The position numbers and the translations under genes were made by a program. From Rhodocyclus gracilis (lineage in GTDB: Bacteria > Pseudomonadota > Gammaproteobacteria > Burkholderiales > Rhodocyclaceae), in the NCBI RefSeq assembly GCF_009617575.1, contig NZ_WIXJ01000013.1:1-61682 (forward strand): a stretch of DNA of 61,682 nt. Reading direction: 5' to 3'. Positions 19,481 through 27,715 of this stretch are shown here, one piece after another. The notes beneath the pieces are model-generated. The model was given only the letters and a program-made list of their open reading frames with translations. It was not told where the DNA came from and did no database searches. Each line of letters starts with the position of its first letter. The stretch's first letter is position 1.

Positions 19481-20289
19481 ACCGCCCCCTTGCCCAGCAA
19501 TTCCTTGCCGAACGGCGGCGCGGGGTAATGGAAAGGCACCGGGCCATCGGCCTCGGCGTAAACAAACTGATGCACGAAGGGATCCTTCGACGCACGGATC
19601 TCGTCGGGCGTCCCCTGTGCGACGACACGACCGCCCGACATGAAGTAGATGTAATCGACGATGGCCAGCGACTCATGGATGTCGTGAGTCACCATGATCG
19701 ACGTTGCCCCCAGCGCGTCGTTGAGACGGCGGATCAACTGACCGATGACGCCCAGCGAAATCGGGTCCAGCCCCGTGAACGGCTCGTCGTACATGATCAA
19801 CAGCGGGTCCAGCGCAATCGCCCGTGCCAGCGCCACGCGCCGCGCCATGCCACCGGACAGCGCGCCGGGCATCAAGGCCTCAGCACCGCGCAGCCCGACC
19901 GCAGAGAGCTTCATCAGGGTGATGTCGCGGATCAACTCCTCCGACAGGCTCGTATGCTCACGCAGCGGATAAGCGACGTTATCGAACACGGACATGTCCG
20001 TAAACAGCGCGCCGAACTGGAACAACATCCCCATGCGGCGACGCAAGGCATACAACTCGTCATGCCCCATGCGGTCGACCGCGTGCCCGGCCACCTGCAC
20101 CTCGCCATGCGTTGGCTTCAACTGGCCACCGATCAAACGCAGCAGCGTCGTCTTGCCGCAGCCGGACCCCCCCATGATGGCGATGACCTTGCCACGCGGG
20201 ATGTCCATGTCGATGCCGCGCAGCACCGGACGCTCGTCGTACGAGAAATTGAGGCCGCTGATCTTGACCAGGCTGCCGCTATCTGACAC
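19477..20289 (-). CDS. mlaF: Lipid-transport ATPase MlaF
   Basis: MlaF powers phospholipid transport by MlaE. Walker A is IMGGSGCGKTTLLRLIGG, the signature is ALSGGMARRVALARA, and Walker B is LLIMYDEPFTGLDP, with the H-loop in MVTHDIHE. The start is GTG at 20289; the upstream Shine-Dalgarno is weak. The length is 270 residues. It is the first gene of the minus-strand super-operon. The 272-nt region between it and the divergent pilus cluster must hold both promoters, though neither is obvious. Confidence 0.96.
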   Translation of the reverse strand: MSDSGSLVKISGLNFSYDERPVLRGIDMDIPRGKVIAIMGGSGCGKTTLLRLIGGQLKPTHGEVQVAGHAVDRMGHDELYALRRRMGMLFQFGALFTDMSVFDNVAYPLREHTSLSEELIRDITLMKLSAVGLRGAEALMPGALSGGMARRVALARAIALDPLLIMYDEPFTGLDPISLGVIGQLIRRLNDALGATSIMVTHDIHESLAIVDYIYFMSGGRVVAQGTPDEIRASKDPFVHQFVYAEADGPVPFHYPAPPFGKELLGKGAV

Positions 20290-20561
20290 CGGGAAGATTC
20301 CATCAAAAAATCAAGGGGGCGATTATAGCCGAAGCCACCGCCCCGCCCACCCGTATTTCTGACTCGGACATACGCAAAGCGCGCACGCGCGGCCGGCTCC
20401 CGCTATCATTCGCGCTGACGACGGTCACGCCGACGCACGCCTTATGCCAGATAGCAGAAACATGCCGAACTGGCCGCCTTGTTTGCAGGTCGCGCGGCCG
20501 AACTACTCTCTTACGAAAGTGCTCTATAAACCATCGCACCTCAGGCGAAGGAGCAGCAGCA
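20290..20561. promoter_or_regulatory. Divergent intergenic region between mlaF and the pilus cluster
   Basis: No gene is visible. The only firm signal is a Shine-Dalgarno GAAGGAG (about 20547-20553) before the ATPase start at 20562. A TATAAA at about 20525 could be a -10 box for the plus strand, but no good -35 box is at the right distance. A promoter for mlaF was not found. Confidence 0.35.
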
Positions 20562-21965
20562 ATGTATCTTGAACATTTCGGTCTGCGCGAAGCCCCGTTC
20601 CGCATCACGCCGCATTCCGGATTCTTCTTCGCCGGCGCCAAGCGCGGCGCAACACTCGACGCCCTCGCTTACGCCATCACGCATGACGAAGGAATCGTCA
20701 AGGTCAGCGGCGAAGTCGGTAGCGGCAAAACCATGCTGTGCCGCATGCTCATCGAAAAGCTGCCCGCCAGTGTCGAGACGGTGTTCCTCGCCAATCCGTC
20801 GCTCTCGCGCGAAGACCTGCTCTTTGCCATCGCCAGCGAACTGAAGGCGCCCCTTCCAGAGGAGCGGACGCGGCTGCTGCTCGGCGCGCTTGAGGAACGA
20901 CTGCGCGAAATCCACGCCGCCGGTCGCGACGTCGTCGTCATGGTCGACGAAGCCCACGCCGCACCGCAGGAAACCCTTGAAGAAATCCGACTTCTCTCCA
21001 ATCTGGAAGCCAACGGGCACAAACTCGCCAAAATCGTCCTGTTTGGCCAGCCCGAGCTGAATGCCCGCCTCTCCGACCCGACGCTACGCCAGTTGCGCGA
21101 GCGCATCACCCACAACTTCGCGCTTGAACCGCTACGGCGCGACGACGTCGGCGCCTACCTGATGTTCCGCCTGCGAGCCGCTGGCTACCGCGGGCCGGAC
21201 CTCTTCACGCCCGTCGCCCTGCAACTCATCAGCGATGCCTCGGAAGGTCTGACGCGGCGCATCAACATCCTCGCCGACAAGGCCCTGCAAAGCGCCTTCA
21301 ACGACGGCGGCCATCTCGTCGACAACCGTCAGGCGCGCGCCGCCATCACTGAAGCCCAATTCGGCCCCATGCCCAAAGTGGCCGCGCCGCCCTGGGCGAC
21401 GCGCCTGGGGATCAGTCTCGCCACGGCCGTCGTTCTCGCCGCCGCCGGCTACTGGCTGCTGCCGCTGAATCCGCCGGCGCCTCCCGTCGCCGTAGCGGAC
21501 AGCAATACTACGGTGGCGGCCATTCCGGCGGCCGATGCCGCCACCGCAACGCCCGCCGGCTCGCCAGCAACGTCTGCCGCGCAGAATGCCAACGCGACCG
21601 ACATCCCGCCGCCGTCGGCGGGCATCCCGGATCGCACCTCCGATGCTGCGCCCAACCTCGACGAGCGCATCACTGAGACCGCCGACTGGCTGCGCAAGAC
21701 GCCCGCCACGCACTATTTCATCCAGCTATCGGCCAGCGACGCCGCCGACCGCGCCACCGCCGAGCGCCACCTCGACGAAGCGCTCAAGCTGCTCGATCCG
21801 CAACAAGTGAGAGCCTATCGCTCGGCACTCAGCGGGCGCGACCGCATCGGCATCATTTACGGCGACTACGCCACCCCCGCCCTCGGCGAAGCCGCGCTGG
21901 CGCAGCTGCCGCCGGCCATCCGCGAGAAGACCCCCTACCTCCGGCAAGTTCGCAAACTGCGCTGA
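20562..21965 (+). CDS. AAA+ ATPase with SPOR-like tail, MshM/ExeA type
   Basis: ExeA/GspA/MshM proteins are inner-membrane AAA+ ATPases that help insert secretins through the cell wall. The N-terminus MYLEHFGLREAPFRITPH is typical. Walker A is SGEVGSGKTMLC (about residues 49-60), and Walker B with its DEAH-like end is VVVMVDEAHA (about 125-134). One membrane segment lies near residues 285-303. The periplasmic part is first Ala/Pro-rich and then, from about residue 373, resembles a SPOR peptidoglycan-binding domain (THYFIQLSASDAADRA to YLRQVRKL). The gene starts the plus-strand pilus cluster, with a good Shine-Dalgarno. Confidence 0.88.
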   Translation: MYLEHFGLREAPFRITPHSGFFFAGAKRGATLDALAYAITHDEGIVKVSGEVGSGKTMLCRMLIEKLPASVETVFLANPSLSREDLLFAIASELKAPLPEERTRLLLGALEERLREIHAAGRDVVVMVDEAHAAPQETLEEIRLLSNLEANGHKLAKIVLFGQPELNARLSDPTLRQLRERITHNFALEPLRRDDVGAYLMFRLRAAGYRGPDLFTPVALQLISDASEGLTRRINILADKALQSAFNDGGHLVDNRQARAAITEAQFGPMPKVAAPPWATRLGISLATAVVLAAAGYWLLPLNPPAPPVAVADSNTTVAAIPAADAATATPAGSPATSAAQNANATDIPPPSAGIPDRTSDAAPNLDERITETADWLRKTPATHYFIQLSASDAADRATAERHLDEALKLLDPQQVRAYRSALSGRDRIGIIYGDYATPALGEAALAQLPPAIREKTPYLRQVRKLR

Positions 21966-22049
21966 CATTTACGCCAAGCGCATTTTCATATTGCTGTAAC
22001 AATTCGTTAACGGTAGCATCCTTATGGCATTTAATTATTCCATTTGGAT

Positions 22050-23882
22050 ATGCGCTCGCAACTCTTTGCCCTGACAGCCTCACTGCTTCTCTCGGCCTGC
22101 GCCGCACCGAGCGTCCGCACTCCGCTGACCGCCCATCTGAGCCACGATAACGTCGATACGCGCCCCGGCAATATCCCCGCACTGGTAAAAGCCCCGCTCT
22201 CGCTGCCGCCGCCCCGAGCCAGAAGCAAGGCCGAGACGTATAGCGTCATCGTCAATGGCGTCAAGGCGCACGATCTCCTCTTTGCACTGGCACGCGATGC
22301 ACGCCTCAATGTCGATATTCATCCGGGCCTGAGCGGCACGGTGACGCTCAACGCCATCGACCAGACACTGCCGCAACTCCTCGCCCGCATCGCCCGCCAG
22401 ATTGACATGCGTTTCGAGATCGACGGCACCAATCTGTCGGTGATGCCCGACACGCCCTATCTCAAGACTTACCAGATCGACTACGTGAACATGAGCCGCG
22501 ACACCGCCGGAACGGTCGCTGTCAGCACGCAGGTCGCCTCCGGCGCGCCCGGCAGTAACGCAAGCGGCACCGCCAGCGTTGGCGTCGCCAGCACCAACAA
22601 TTCGATCACCCGCATTGAAAACAAGGCGCAAAACCGCTTCTGGGACAAGCTCGAACAGAACATCAAGGACATCCTGCGCGAAACCGACAAGATACTGCCG
22701 GAAGGCACCAACGAAACCGTCGTCGAGCAAAGCTCGGCGCAGAGCACCACCGGCACCGGCGCCACCGCCGCCGCGCCGAACACCCGCGGCAAAGTCACCG
22801 CCGCGCCAACGCTCGCCACCAGCCCAAACCCGGCAACGCTGCAAAACAACGGCACCACCGTCGTCCGCCACTCGACCTTTCGCGAAGCCGCCTCAGTCAT
22901 CGTCAATGCCGAATCGGGCGTCGCCACCGTCCGCGCCACGTCCCGCCAGCACGACAAGGTGCGCGAATTCATCGACCGGGTGATGGCCAGCGCCAAGCGG
23001 CAAGTGCTGATCGAAGCGACGATTGCCGAAGTGCAACTGGCCAACGATTACCAGCAAGGCATCGACTGGAGTGCCTTGCCGCTCGGCCGCGCGGGTTTTT
23101 CCGTCGTCCAGGGGGTCGCGCAAGGCAGCAAGAACATCACTGCTCCACCCGACAGCCTGCTGCAACTTTCGTACAAAAATGACGCCTCGCGCCTAGGCGG
23201 CTTCAAGGCGGCGATCAGTCTGCTTGAAGCTTTCGGCACCGTCAAAGTCCTCTCCAGCCCGAAGCTGTCGGTCATGAACAACCAGACGGCGGTACTCAAG
23301 GTCGTCGACAACGAAATCTATTTCACGCTGCGCGCCGACACCACGGCTAATACCAACACCACGACGACGACCTTCACCACCACCCTGCAATCGGTGCCGG
23401 TCGGTTTCGTCATGAACGTGACGCCGCAAGTCGGCGACGGCGACTCCGTCATGCTCAATATCCGCCCGAGCATTTCCAGCATCATCCGCACCGTTCCCGA
23501 CCCGAACCCTTCACTGACCAACCCCTGCGGCTTTGGCGTCAGCGACTGCAAGATCGCCGCCGTGCAAAGCCATATCCCGGTCGTGCGTACCCGCGAGATG
23601 GAGTCCGTGCTTCGCGTCGACAACGGCAACATCGCCGTCATGGGCGGCCTGATCGAAGACAAGCTCGAATACATCGACAACACTGTGCCGGGCCTATCGC
23701 GCGCGCCCATCGTCGGCGAACTCTTCAAACAGCGCCGCGACCGTGCCAGCAAGACCGAACTGGTCGTTTTCCTGCGCCCCATCGTCCTGCGCACCGCCAG
23801 CATTGACGGCGATCTCGCCTCGCTGCGTCCGCTCCTTCCCGCGCGCGACTTCTTCAATGACGACGCGAGGAAGCAACCGTGA
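22050..23882 (+). CDS. mshL: Secretin, MshL type, of an MSHA-like pilus
   Basis: Secretins form the outer-membrane pore through which type IV pili emerge. The N-terminus MRSQLFALTASLLLSACAAP is a lipoprotein signal with lipobox LSAC. A short N-domain follows (VNGVKAHDLLFALARDARLN to LSVMPDTPYLKTYQ). The C-terminal secretin domain is clear: VGFVMNVTPQVGDGDSVML, then VMGGLIEDK and VPGLSRAPIVGELFKQ, ending in LVVFLRPIVL. A Thr/Ala-rich linker sits between residues 170 and 260. ATG 22050 was chosen over a TTG two codons earlier. The stop overlaps the next gene's GTG start (GTGA). The family call is firm; the MshL subtype is moderately sure. Confidence 0.9.
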   Translation: MRSQLFALTASLLLSACAAPSVRTPLTAHLSHDNVDTRPGNIPALVKAPLSLPPPRARSKAETYSVIVNGVKAHDLLFALARDARLNVDIHPGLSGTVTLNAIDQTLPQLLARIARQIDMRFEIDGTNLSVMPDTPYLKTYQIDYVNMSRDTAGTVAVSTQVASGAPGSNASGTASVGVASTNNSITRIENKAQNRFWDKLEQNIKDILRETDKILPEGTNETVVEQSSAQSTTGTGATAAAPNTRGKVTAAPTLATSPNPATLQNNGTTVVRHSTFREAASVIVNAESGVATVRATSRQHDKVREFIDRVMASAKRQVLIEATIAEVQLANDYQQGIDWSALPLGRAGFSVVQGVAQGSKNITAPPDSLLQLSYKNDASRLGGFKAAISLLEAFGTVKVLSSPKLSVMNNQTAVLKVVDNEIYFTLRADTTANTNTTTTTFTTTLQSVPVGFVMNVTPQVGDGDSVMLNIRPSISSIIRTVPDPNPSLTNPCGFGVSDCKIAAVQSHIPVVRTREMESVLRVDNGNIAVMGGLIEDKLEYIDNTVPGLSRAPIVGELFKQRRDRASKTELVVFLRPIVLRTASIDGDLASLRPLLPARDFFNDDARKQP

Positions 23883-24745
23883 GCCACTCCTCTCGCCCGA
23901 CGTGTCCCTGGCCTCCATCCCAACCGCTATCCCGGCGCCTAATCCGCGCCTTCCCCAGGCACTCAATCGCCACACTGGCCGCCAGCCTGCTCGGCTGTCT
24001 GCCGCTCCTCGGCGCTAACGCCCAAGGCATATCGGCACAAGCGTCGGCCGCAGCGACAACGACGACAGCGACGACAGCCGCGCCCGCCATCCCGCGCCCA
24101 GCACCGCCGCGCGACACTCGTCAAAGCGCCCCGCGCCACGCCGACACCGCCATCCACCTGCAACGCAACGCGCCGCAAGCACCGCCGCTCCTGCTGCGAG
24201 CCTATCGCGCGCTGCAAGACGGCCAACTCGACGCAGCCGCTCCCGACTACCGCAGCGCACTTGCGCGCGACCCGCACGATCTCGACGCCCTGCTGGGGCT
24301 CGCCCACATCGCTACACGTCGCGGCGACAACGAGCACGCAGCCACCCTCTACGGTCGGGCGCTGGAGAGCGACCCCGGCGATGCCGACGCGCTCGCCGGG
24401 CTGACCGCACTACAGGGCCCAATCGATCCCGCACAGGCCGAAAGCCGTCTGAAAAGCGCGCTCGACAGCAGCCCGACCTCGGCATCGCTGCACCTCGCAC
24501 TGGGCGGGCTGATGGCAGAGCAGCAGCGCTGGCACGAAGCACAACAGGCCTATTTCCGGGCACTGACGCTCATCCCCGACAACGCCGACATTCTCTTCAA
24601 CCTCGCCGTCTGTCTCGACCACCTGCGCCAAAGCCAACTCGCCGCCCAGCACTATCGCCGCGCCATGGATCTGGCCGGCAAAAGTCCGGCCACCTTTGAC
24701 CGGCGAGCCGTCGAGCAGCGTCTGGCCGAACTCGCCTCCTCGTGA
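23879..24745 (+). CDS. TPR protein of the pilus cluster (MshN-like)
   Basis: The 288-residue protein has an N-terminal hydrophobic stretch (ATLAASLLGCLPLLGANAQG), an Ala/Thr/Pro-rich linker, and then TPR repeats from about residue 100: LLRAYRALQDGQLDAAAPDY, DALLGLAHIATRRGDNEHAA, and LHLALGGLMAEQQRWHEAQQ. TPR proteins at this position in MSHA clusters (MshN) are thought to scaffold the secretin. The GTG start overlaps the secretin stop, so expression is coupled. A position between secretin and assembly ATPase matches the MSHA order L-(M)-N-E-G. Confidence 0.82.
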   Translation: MSHSSRPTCPWPPSQPLSRRLIRAFPRHSIATLAASLLGCLPLLGANAQGISAQASAAATTTTATTAAPAIPRPAPPRDTRQSAPRHADTAIHLQRNAPQAPPLLLRAYRALQDGQLDAAAPDYRSALARDPHDLDALLGLAHIATRRGDNEHAATLYGRALESDPGDADALAGLTALQGPIDPAQAESRLKSALDSSPTSASLHLALGGLMAEQQRWHEAQQAYFRALTLIPDNADILFNLAVCLDHLRQSQLAAQHYRRAMDLAGKSPATFDRRAVEQRLAELASS

Positions 24746-24794
24746 CGCTCCCGCCCGCCACCACACCAGAGCCACCTTTCAACACGACATACCG

Positions 24795-26504
24795 ATGAAC
24801 GCGCCAACCCTCTCCTGCGCCGAACCGCTTGGGCAGATGCTCCTCCGTCGGGGACATGTCAACGAGGACCAACTACGCATCGCCCTGCGCGAACAGCAGC
24901 AGATTCACGCCCCCATCGGCAAACTGCTCGTCGCCCTCGGCTTCATCTCCGAAGCCACCCTGCGCCATGCGTTGGCCGAAATGCTCGGCCGCCCGTGCGT
25001 CGACCTCGAACACACGGCCATCGATGCCGACGCGCTCCGCTTCGTACCGCACGAACTCGCCAAGCGCCACCGTCTGCTGCCACTCAGCTTTGACGCCACG
25101 GCGAAGCGACTGACACTCGCCATCGCCGACGTCGACGACATCGTCGCCCTCGACAGGGTGCGCGTCCTGCTCGACCACGACGTAAGCCTCGATCTGCAAC
25201 TTGCCAGCGAGACGGCGATCGATCACGCCATCGATCAGAACTACGGCCACGATCTGTCGATCGACGGCCTGCTGCACGAAATCGACACCGGCGAAGTCGA
25301 CGCGAACAGCCTGCGTTTTTCGGTGGAGGACTACCGCCAGCCTGTCGTACGGCTGATCGATGCCGTGCTCGGCGACGCCGTCAAACAGCGGGCCTCCGAC
25401 ATTCACTTCGAGCCGGAAGCCAACTTCCTGCGCATCCGCTACCGTATCGACGGCACGCTCAGGCAGATTCGCGCACTGCACCACTCGCACTGGCCGGCCA
25501 TGGCGGTGCGGCTGAAGGTGCTGGCGGCGCTCGACATCGCCGAAACCCGCGCGCCGCAGGATGGCCGATTCTCGCTCAGCATCGGCGCCCGCCCCATCGA
25601 CTTCCGAGTCGCCGTGCAACCGACGCTGCACGGCGAAAACATCGTCCTGCGCGTCCTCGACCGGCAAAAAGGCATTGTCACGCTCGACGAACTCGGTCTT
25701 CACAGCGAGCAGCGTGCGCAACTCGAGGCCATGATCAACCGCCCGGAAGGGCTGATCCTCTTGACCGGGCCAACCGGCAGCGGCAAAACAACGACGCTCT
25801 ACTCACTCCTGCGCCAGATCAACAGCGAGCGCGTGAACATCATGACGCTCGAAGACCCGGTGGAATACCCGATGGCGATGGTGCGGCAGACCTCCGTCAG
25901 CGACGCTTCGCGGCTTGATTTCGCCAACGGCATCCGTTCGCTGATGCGACAGGACCCGGACGTCATTCTCGTTGGCGAAATCCGCGACACCGACACCGCC
26001 GAAATGGCCTTGCGTGCCGCGATGACCGGCCACCTCGTGCTGACGACGCTGCACAGCAACTCCGCCATCGGCGCCATCCCTCGCCTCCTCGATATCGGCA
26101 TCCGCCCTGACATCCTCGCCGGCAACATCGTCGGCATCGTCGCCCAGCGCCTGCTGCGCCGCCTGTGCCCTCACTGCCGCGCGCCCTACGTCGCCACCGC
26201 GCACGAGCGGCAACGACTGGCACTACCGGACGACGCGCCGGCACCAACGCTCCATCGCGCCACGGGCTGCGCGCAATGTGGCCAGCACGGCTATCGCGGA
26301 CGGCTGGCGATCATGGAAATCCTGCCGCTGAACGACACGCTCGATGATCTCGTCGCCCAACGCGCCAGCACCGGGGACTTGCGGCGCACGGCCCTGGCGC
26401 AGGGCTTCCGTTCGCTCGCCGACGACGGACGGCGACGCGTGCTCGACGGCTCGACCTCCCTCGAAGAACTCGCCCGCGTCGTCGATCTCGGCGCACGAAG
26501 GTAA
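24795..26504 (+). CDS. mshE: Pilus assembly ATPase, GspE/PilB family (MshE-like)
   Basis: This hexameric cytoplasmic ATPase drives pilin polymerisation. A GspE N-terminal domain is present (LGQMLLRRGHVNEDQLRIAL, residues 10-70). The second domain carries KQRASDIHFEP. Walker A is LLTGPTGSGKTTTLYSL (about residue 325), the Asp box is IMTLEDPVEYPM, Walker B is DPDVILVGEIRDTDT, and the His box is LVLTTLHSN. The zinc site has CPHC and CAQCG. ATG 24795 gives 569 residues; no strong Shine-Dalgarno is seen. The next gene starts 5 nt after the stop. Confidence 0.94.
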   Translation: MNAPTLSCAEPLGQMLLRRGHVNEDQLRIALREQQQIHAPIGKLLVALGFISEATLRHALAEMLGRPCVDLEHTAIDADALRFVPHELAKRHRLLPLSFDATAKRLTLAIADVDDIVALDRVRVLLDHDVSLDLQLASETAIDHAIDQNYGHDLSIDGLLHEIDTGEVDANSLRFSVEDYRQPVVRLIDAVLGDAVKQRASDIHFEPEANFLRIRYRIDGTLRQIRALHHSHWPAMAVRLKVLAALDIAETRAPQDGRFSLSIGARPIDFRVAVQPTLHGENIVLRVLDRQKGIVTLDELGLHSEQRAQLEAMINRPEGLILLTGPTGSGKTTTLYSLLRQINSERVNIMTLEDPVEYPMAMVRQTSVSDASRLDFANGIRSLMRQDPDVILVGEIRDTDTAEMALRAAMTGHLVLTTLHSNSAIGAIPRLLDIGIRPDILAGNIVGIVAQRLLRRLCPHCRAPYVATAHERQRLALPDDAPAPTLHRATGCAQCGQHGYRGRLAIMEILPLNDTLDDLVAQRASTGDLRRTALAQGFRSLADDGRRRVLDGSTSLEELARVVDLGARR

Positions 26505-26509
26505 GCCGC

Positions 26510-27712
26510 ATGCCGCTCTACAGCTACCGGGCCGTCGATCATCGCGGGCGCAAAAGCCGTGGCCGCGCAGATGCCGGCAACCTTCTCGATCTCGAAAGCC
26601 GCCTGCGCCGGCGCGGCCTCGAACTCATCGACGGGCAACCGTGGCGAGCCTCCCCGCTCTGGCACGGCGCGCGACTGCCACGCCGCGAGCTCATACAGCT
26701 CTGCTTCCATCTCGAGCAACTCACCCGCGCCGGCGTTCCGCTCGTCGACGGACTCACCGATTTGCGCGACAGCATCGAAGAGACGCGCGTACGCGCCCTC
26801 ATCGCCAGCCTGATCGAGTCCGTCGAAGGCGGACGAACGCTGTCGCAAGCGATGGCGGCCCACCCGCGCGATTTTTCCCCGGTCGTTATCAGCCTGATCC
26901 GCGCCGGCGAACACTCGGGAACGCTGCCCGACATCCTGCACACACTCGGCGAGACGCAAAAATGGGAGGACGAACTCGCCGCACAGACGCGAAAAGCCCT
27001 GCTGTATCCAGCCTTCGTCGCCATCGTCACGCTGGCGGCAACGGCCTTCCTGATGCTCTATCTCGTGCCGCCGCTCAAGCAGTTCGTCCTCAACATGGGG
27101 CACACGCTGCCGATGCACACGCGTGTCCTTTTCTTTCTGGCTGACGCCGTCGGCCGTTATGGCGCAATCGCCGGCGCACTGCTGCTGCTCGGCGCGCTGA
27201 CGATCCGTCTGGCACTCGCCCGCAACGCCGCCGCCCGCACACGCGCCGATGCGTTGCTCCTGCGTCTCCCCCGTCTCGGTGAACTCCTGCGAAAACTCGC
27301 GCTGGCGCGCTTTGCCAGCACCTTCGCCGTCCTGTACGGCGCCGGCATTCCCATCACCGACGCCCTGCGCCTCGGCGGTGAAACGATTGGCAACCGCGCC
27401 ATCCGCGCCGCGCTGACGCGCGCTAGCCAACAGATCGGCGAAGGCAGCAGTCTCAGCCTCGCCTTGCAGAGCGCGACGCTCTTCCCGCCGCTGGTCATCC
27501 GCATGCTGCGCATCGGCGAAGCGACGGGCACACTCGAACACGCGCTGCACAACATCCACTATTTCTATAGCCGAGACGTGCGCGAGTCGGTCGACAAAAT
27601 GCAGCAACTGCTCGAACCGGTGTTGACCGTACTGCTCGGCGCACTGCTCGGCTGGGTGATGCTGTCGGTACTCGGCCCGGTGTACGACATCATCAGCCAG
27701 CTCAAACTCTGA
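26510..27712 (+). CDS. mshG: Pilus platform protein, GspF/PilC family (MshG-like)
   Basis: This is the inner-membrane platform that couples the assembly ATPase to pilin insertion. The 400-residue protein starts MPLYSYRAVDHRGRKSRGRA and has two GspF domains: one around FHLEQLTRAGVPLVDGLTDL, the other around RFASTFAVLYGAGIPITDAL. Three hydrophobic segments lie at about residues 170-195, 218-238 and 370-392. The C-terminal motif LEPVLTVLLGALLGWVMLSV is typical. It lies 5 nt after mshE and 3 nt before the PilM/N-like gene. Confidence 0.93.
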   Translation: MPLYSYRAVDHRGRKSRGRADAGNLLDLESRLRRRGLELIDGQPWRASPLWHGARLPRRELIQLCFHLEQLTRAGVPLVDGLTDLRDSIEETRVRALIASLIESVEGGRTLSQAMAAHPRDFSPVVISLIRAGEHSGTLPDILHTLGETQKWEDELAAQTRKALLYPAFVAIVTLAATAFLMLYLVPPLKQFVLNMGHTLPMHTRVLFFLADAVGRYGAIAGALLLLGALTIRLALARNAAARTRADALLLRLPRLGELLRKLALARFASTFAVLYGAGIPITDALRLGGETIGNRAIRAALTRASQQIGEGSSLSLALQSATLFPPLVIRMLRIGEATGTLEHALHNIHYFYSRDVRESVDKMQQLLEPVLTVLLGALLGWVMLSVLGPVYDIISQLKL

Positions 27713-27715
27713 ACC

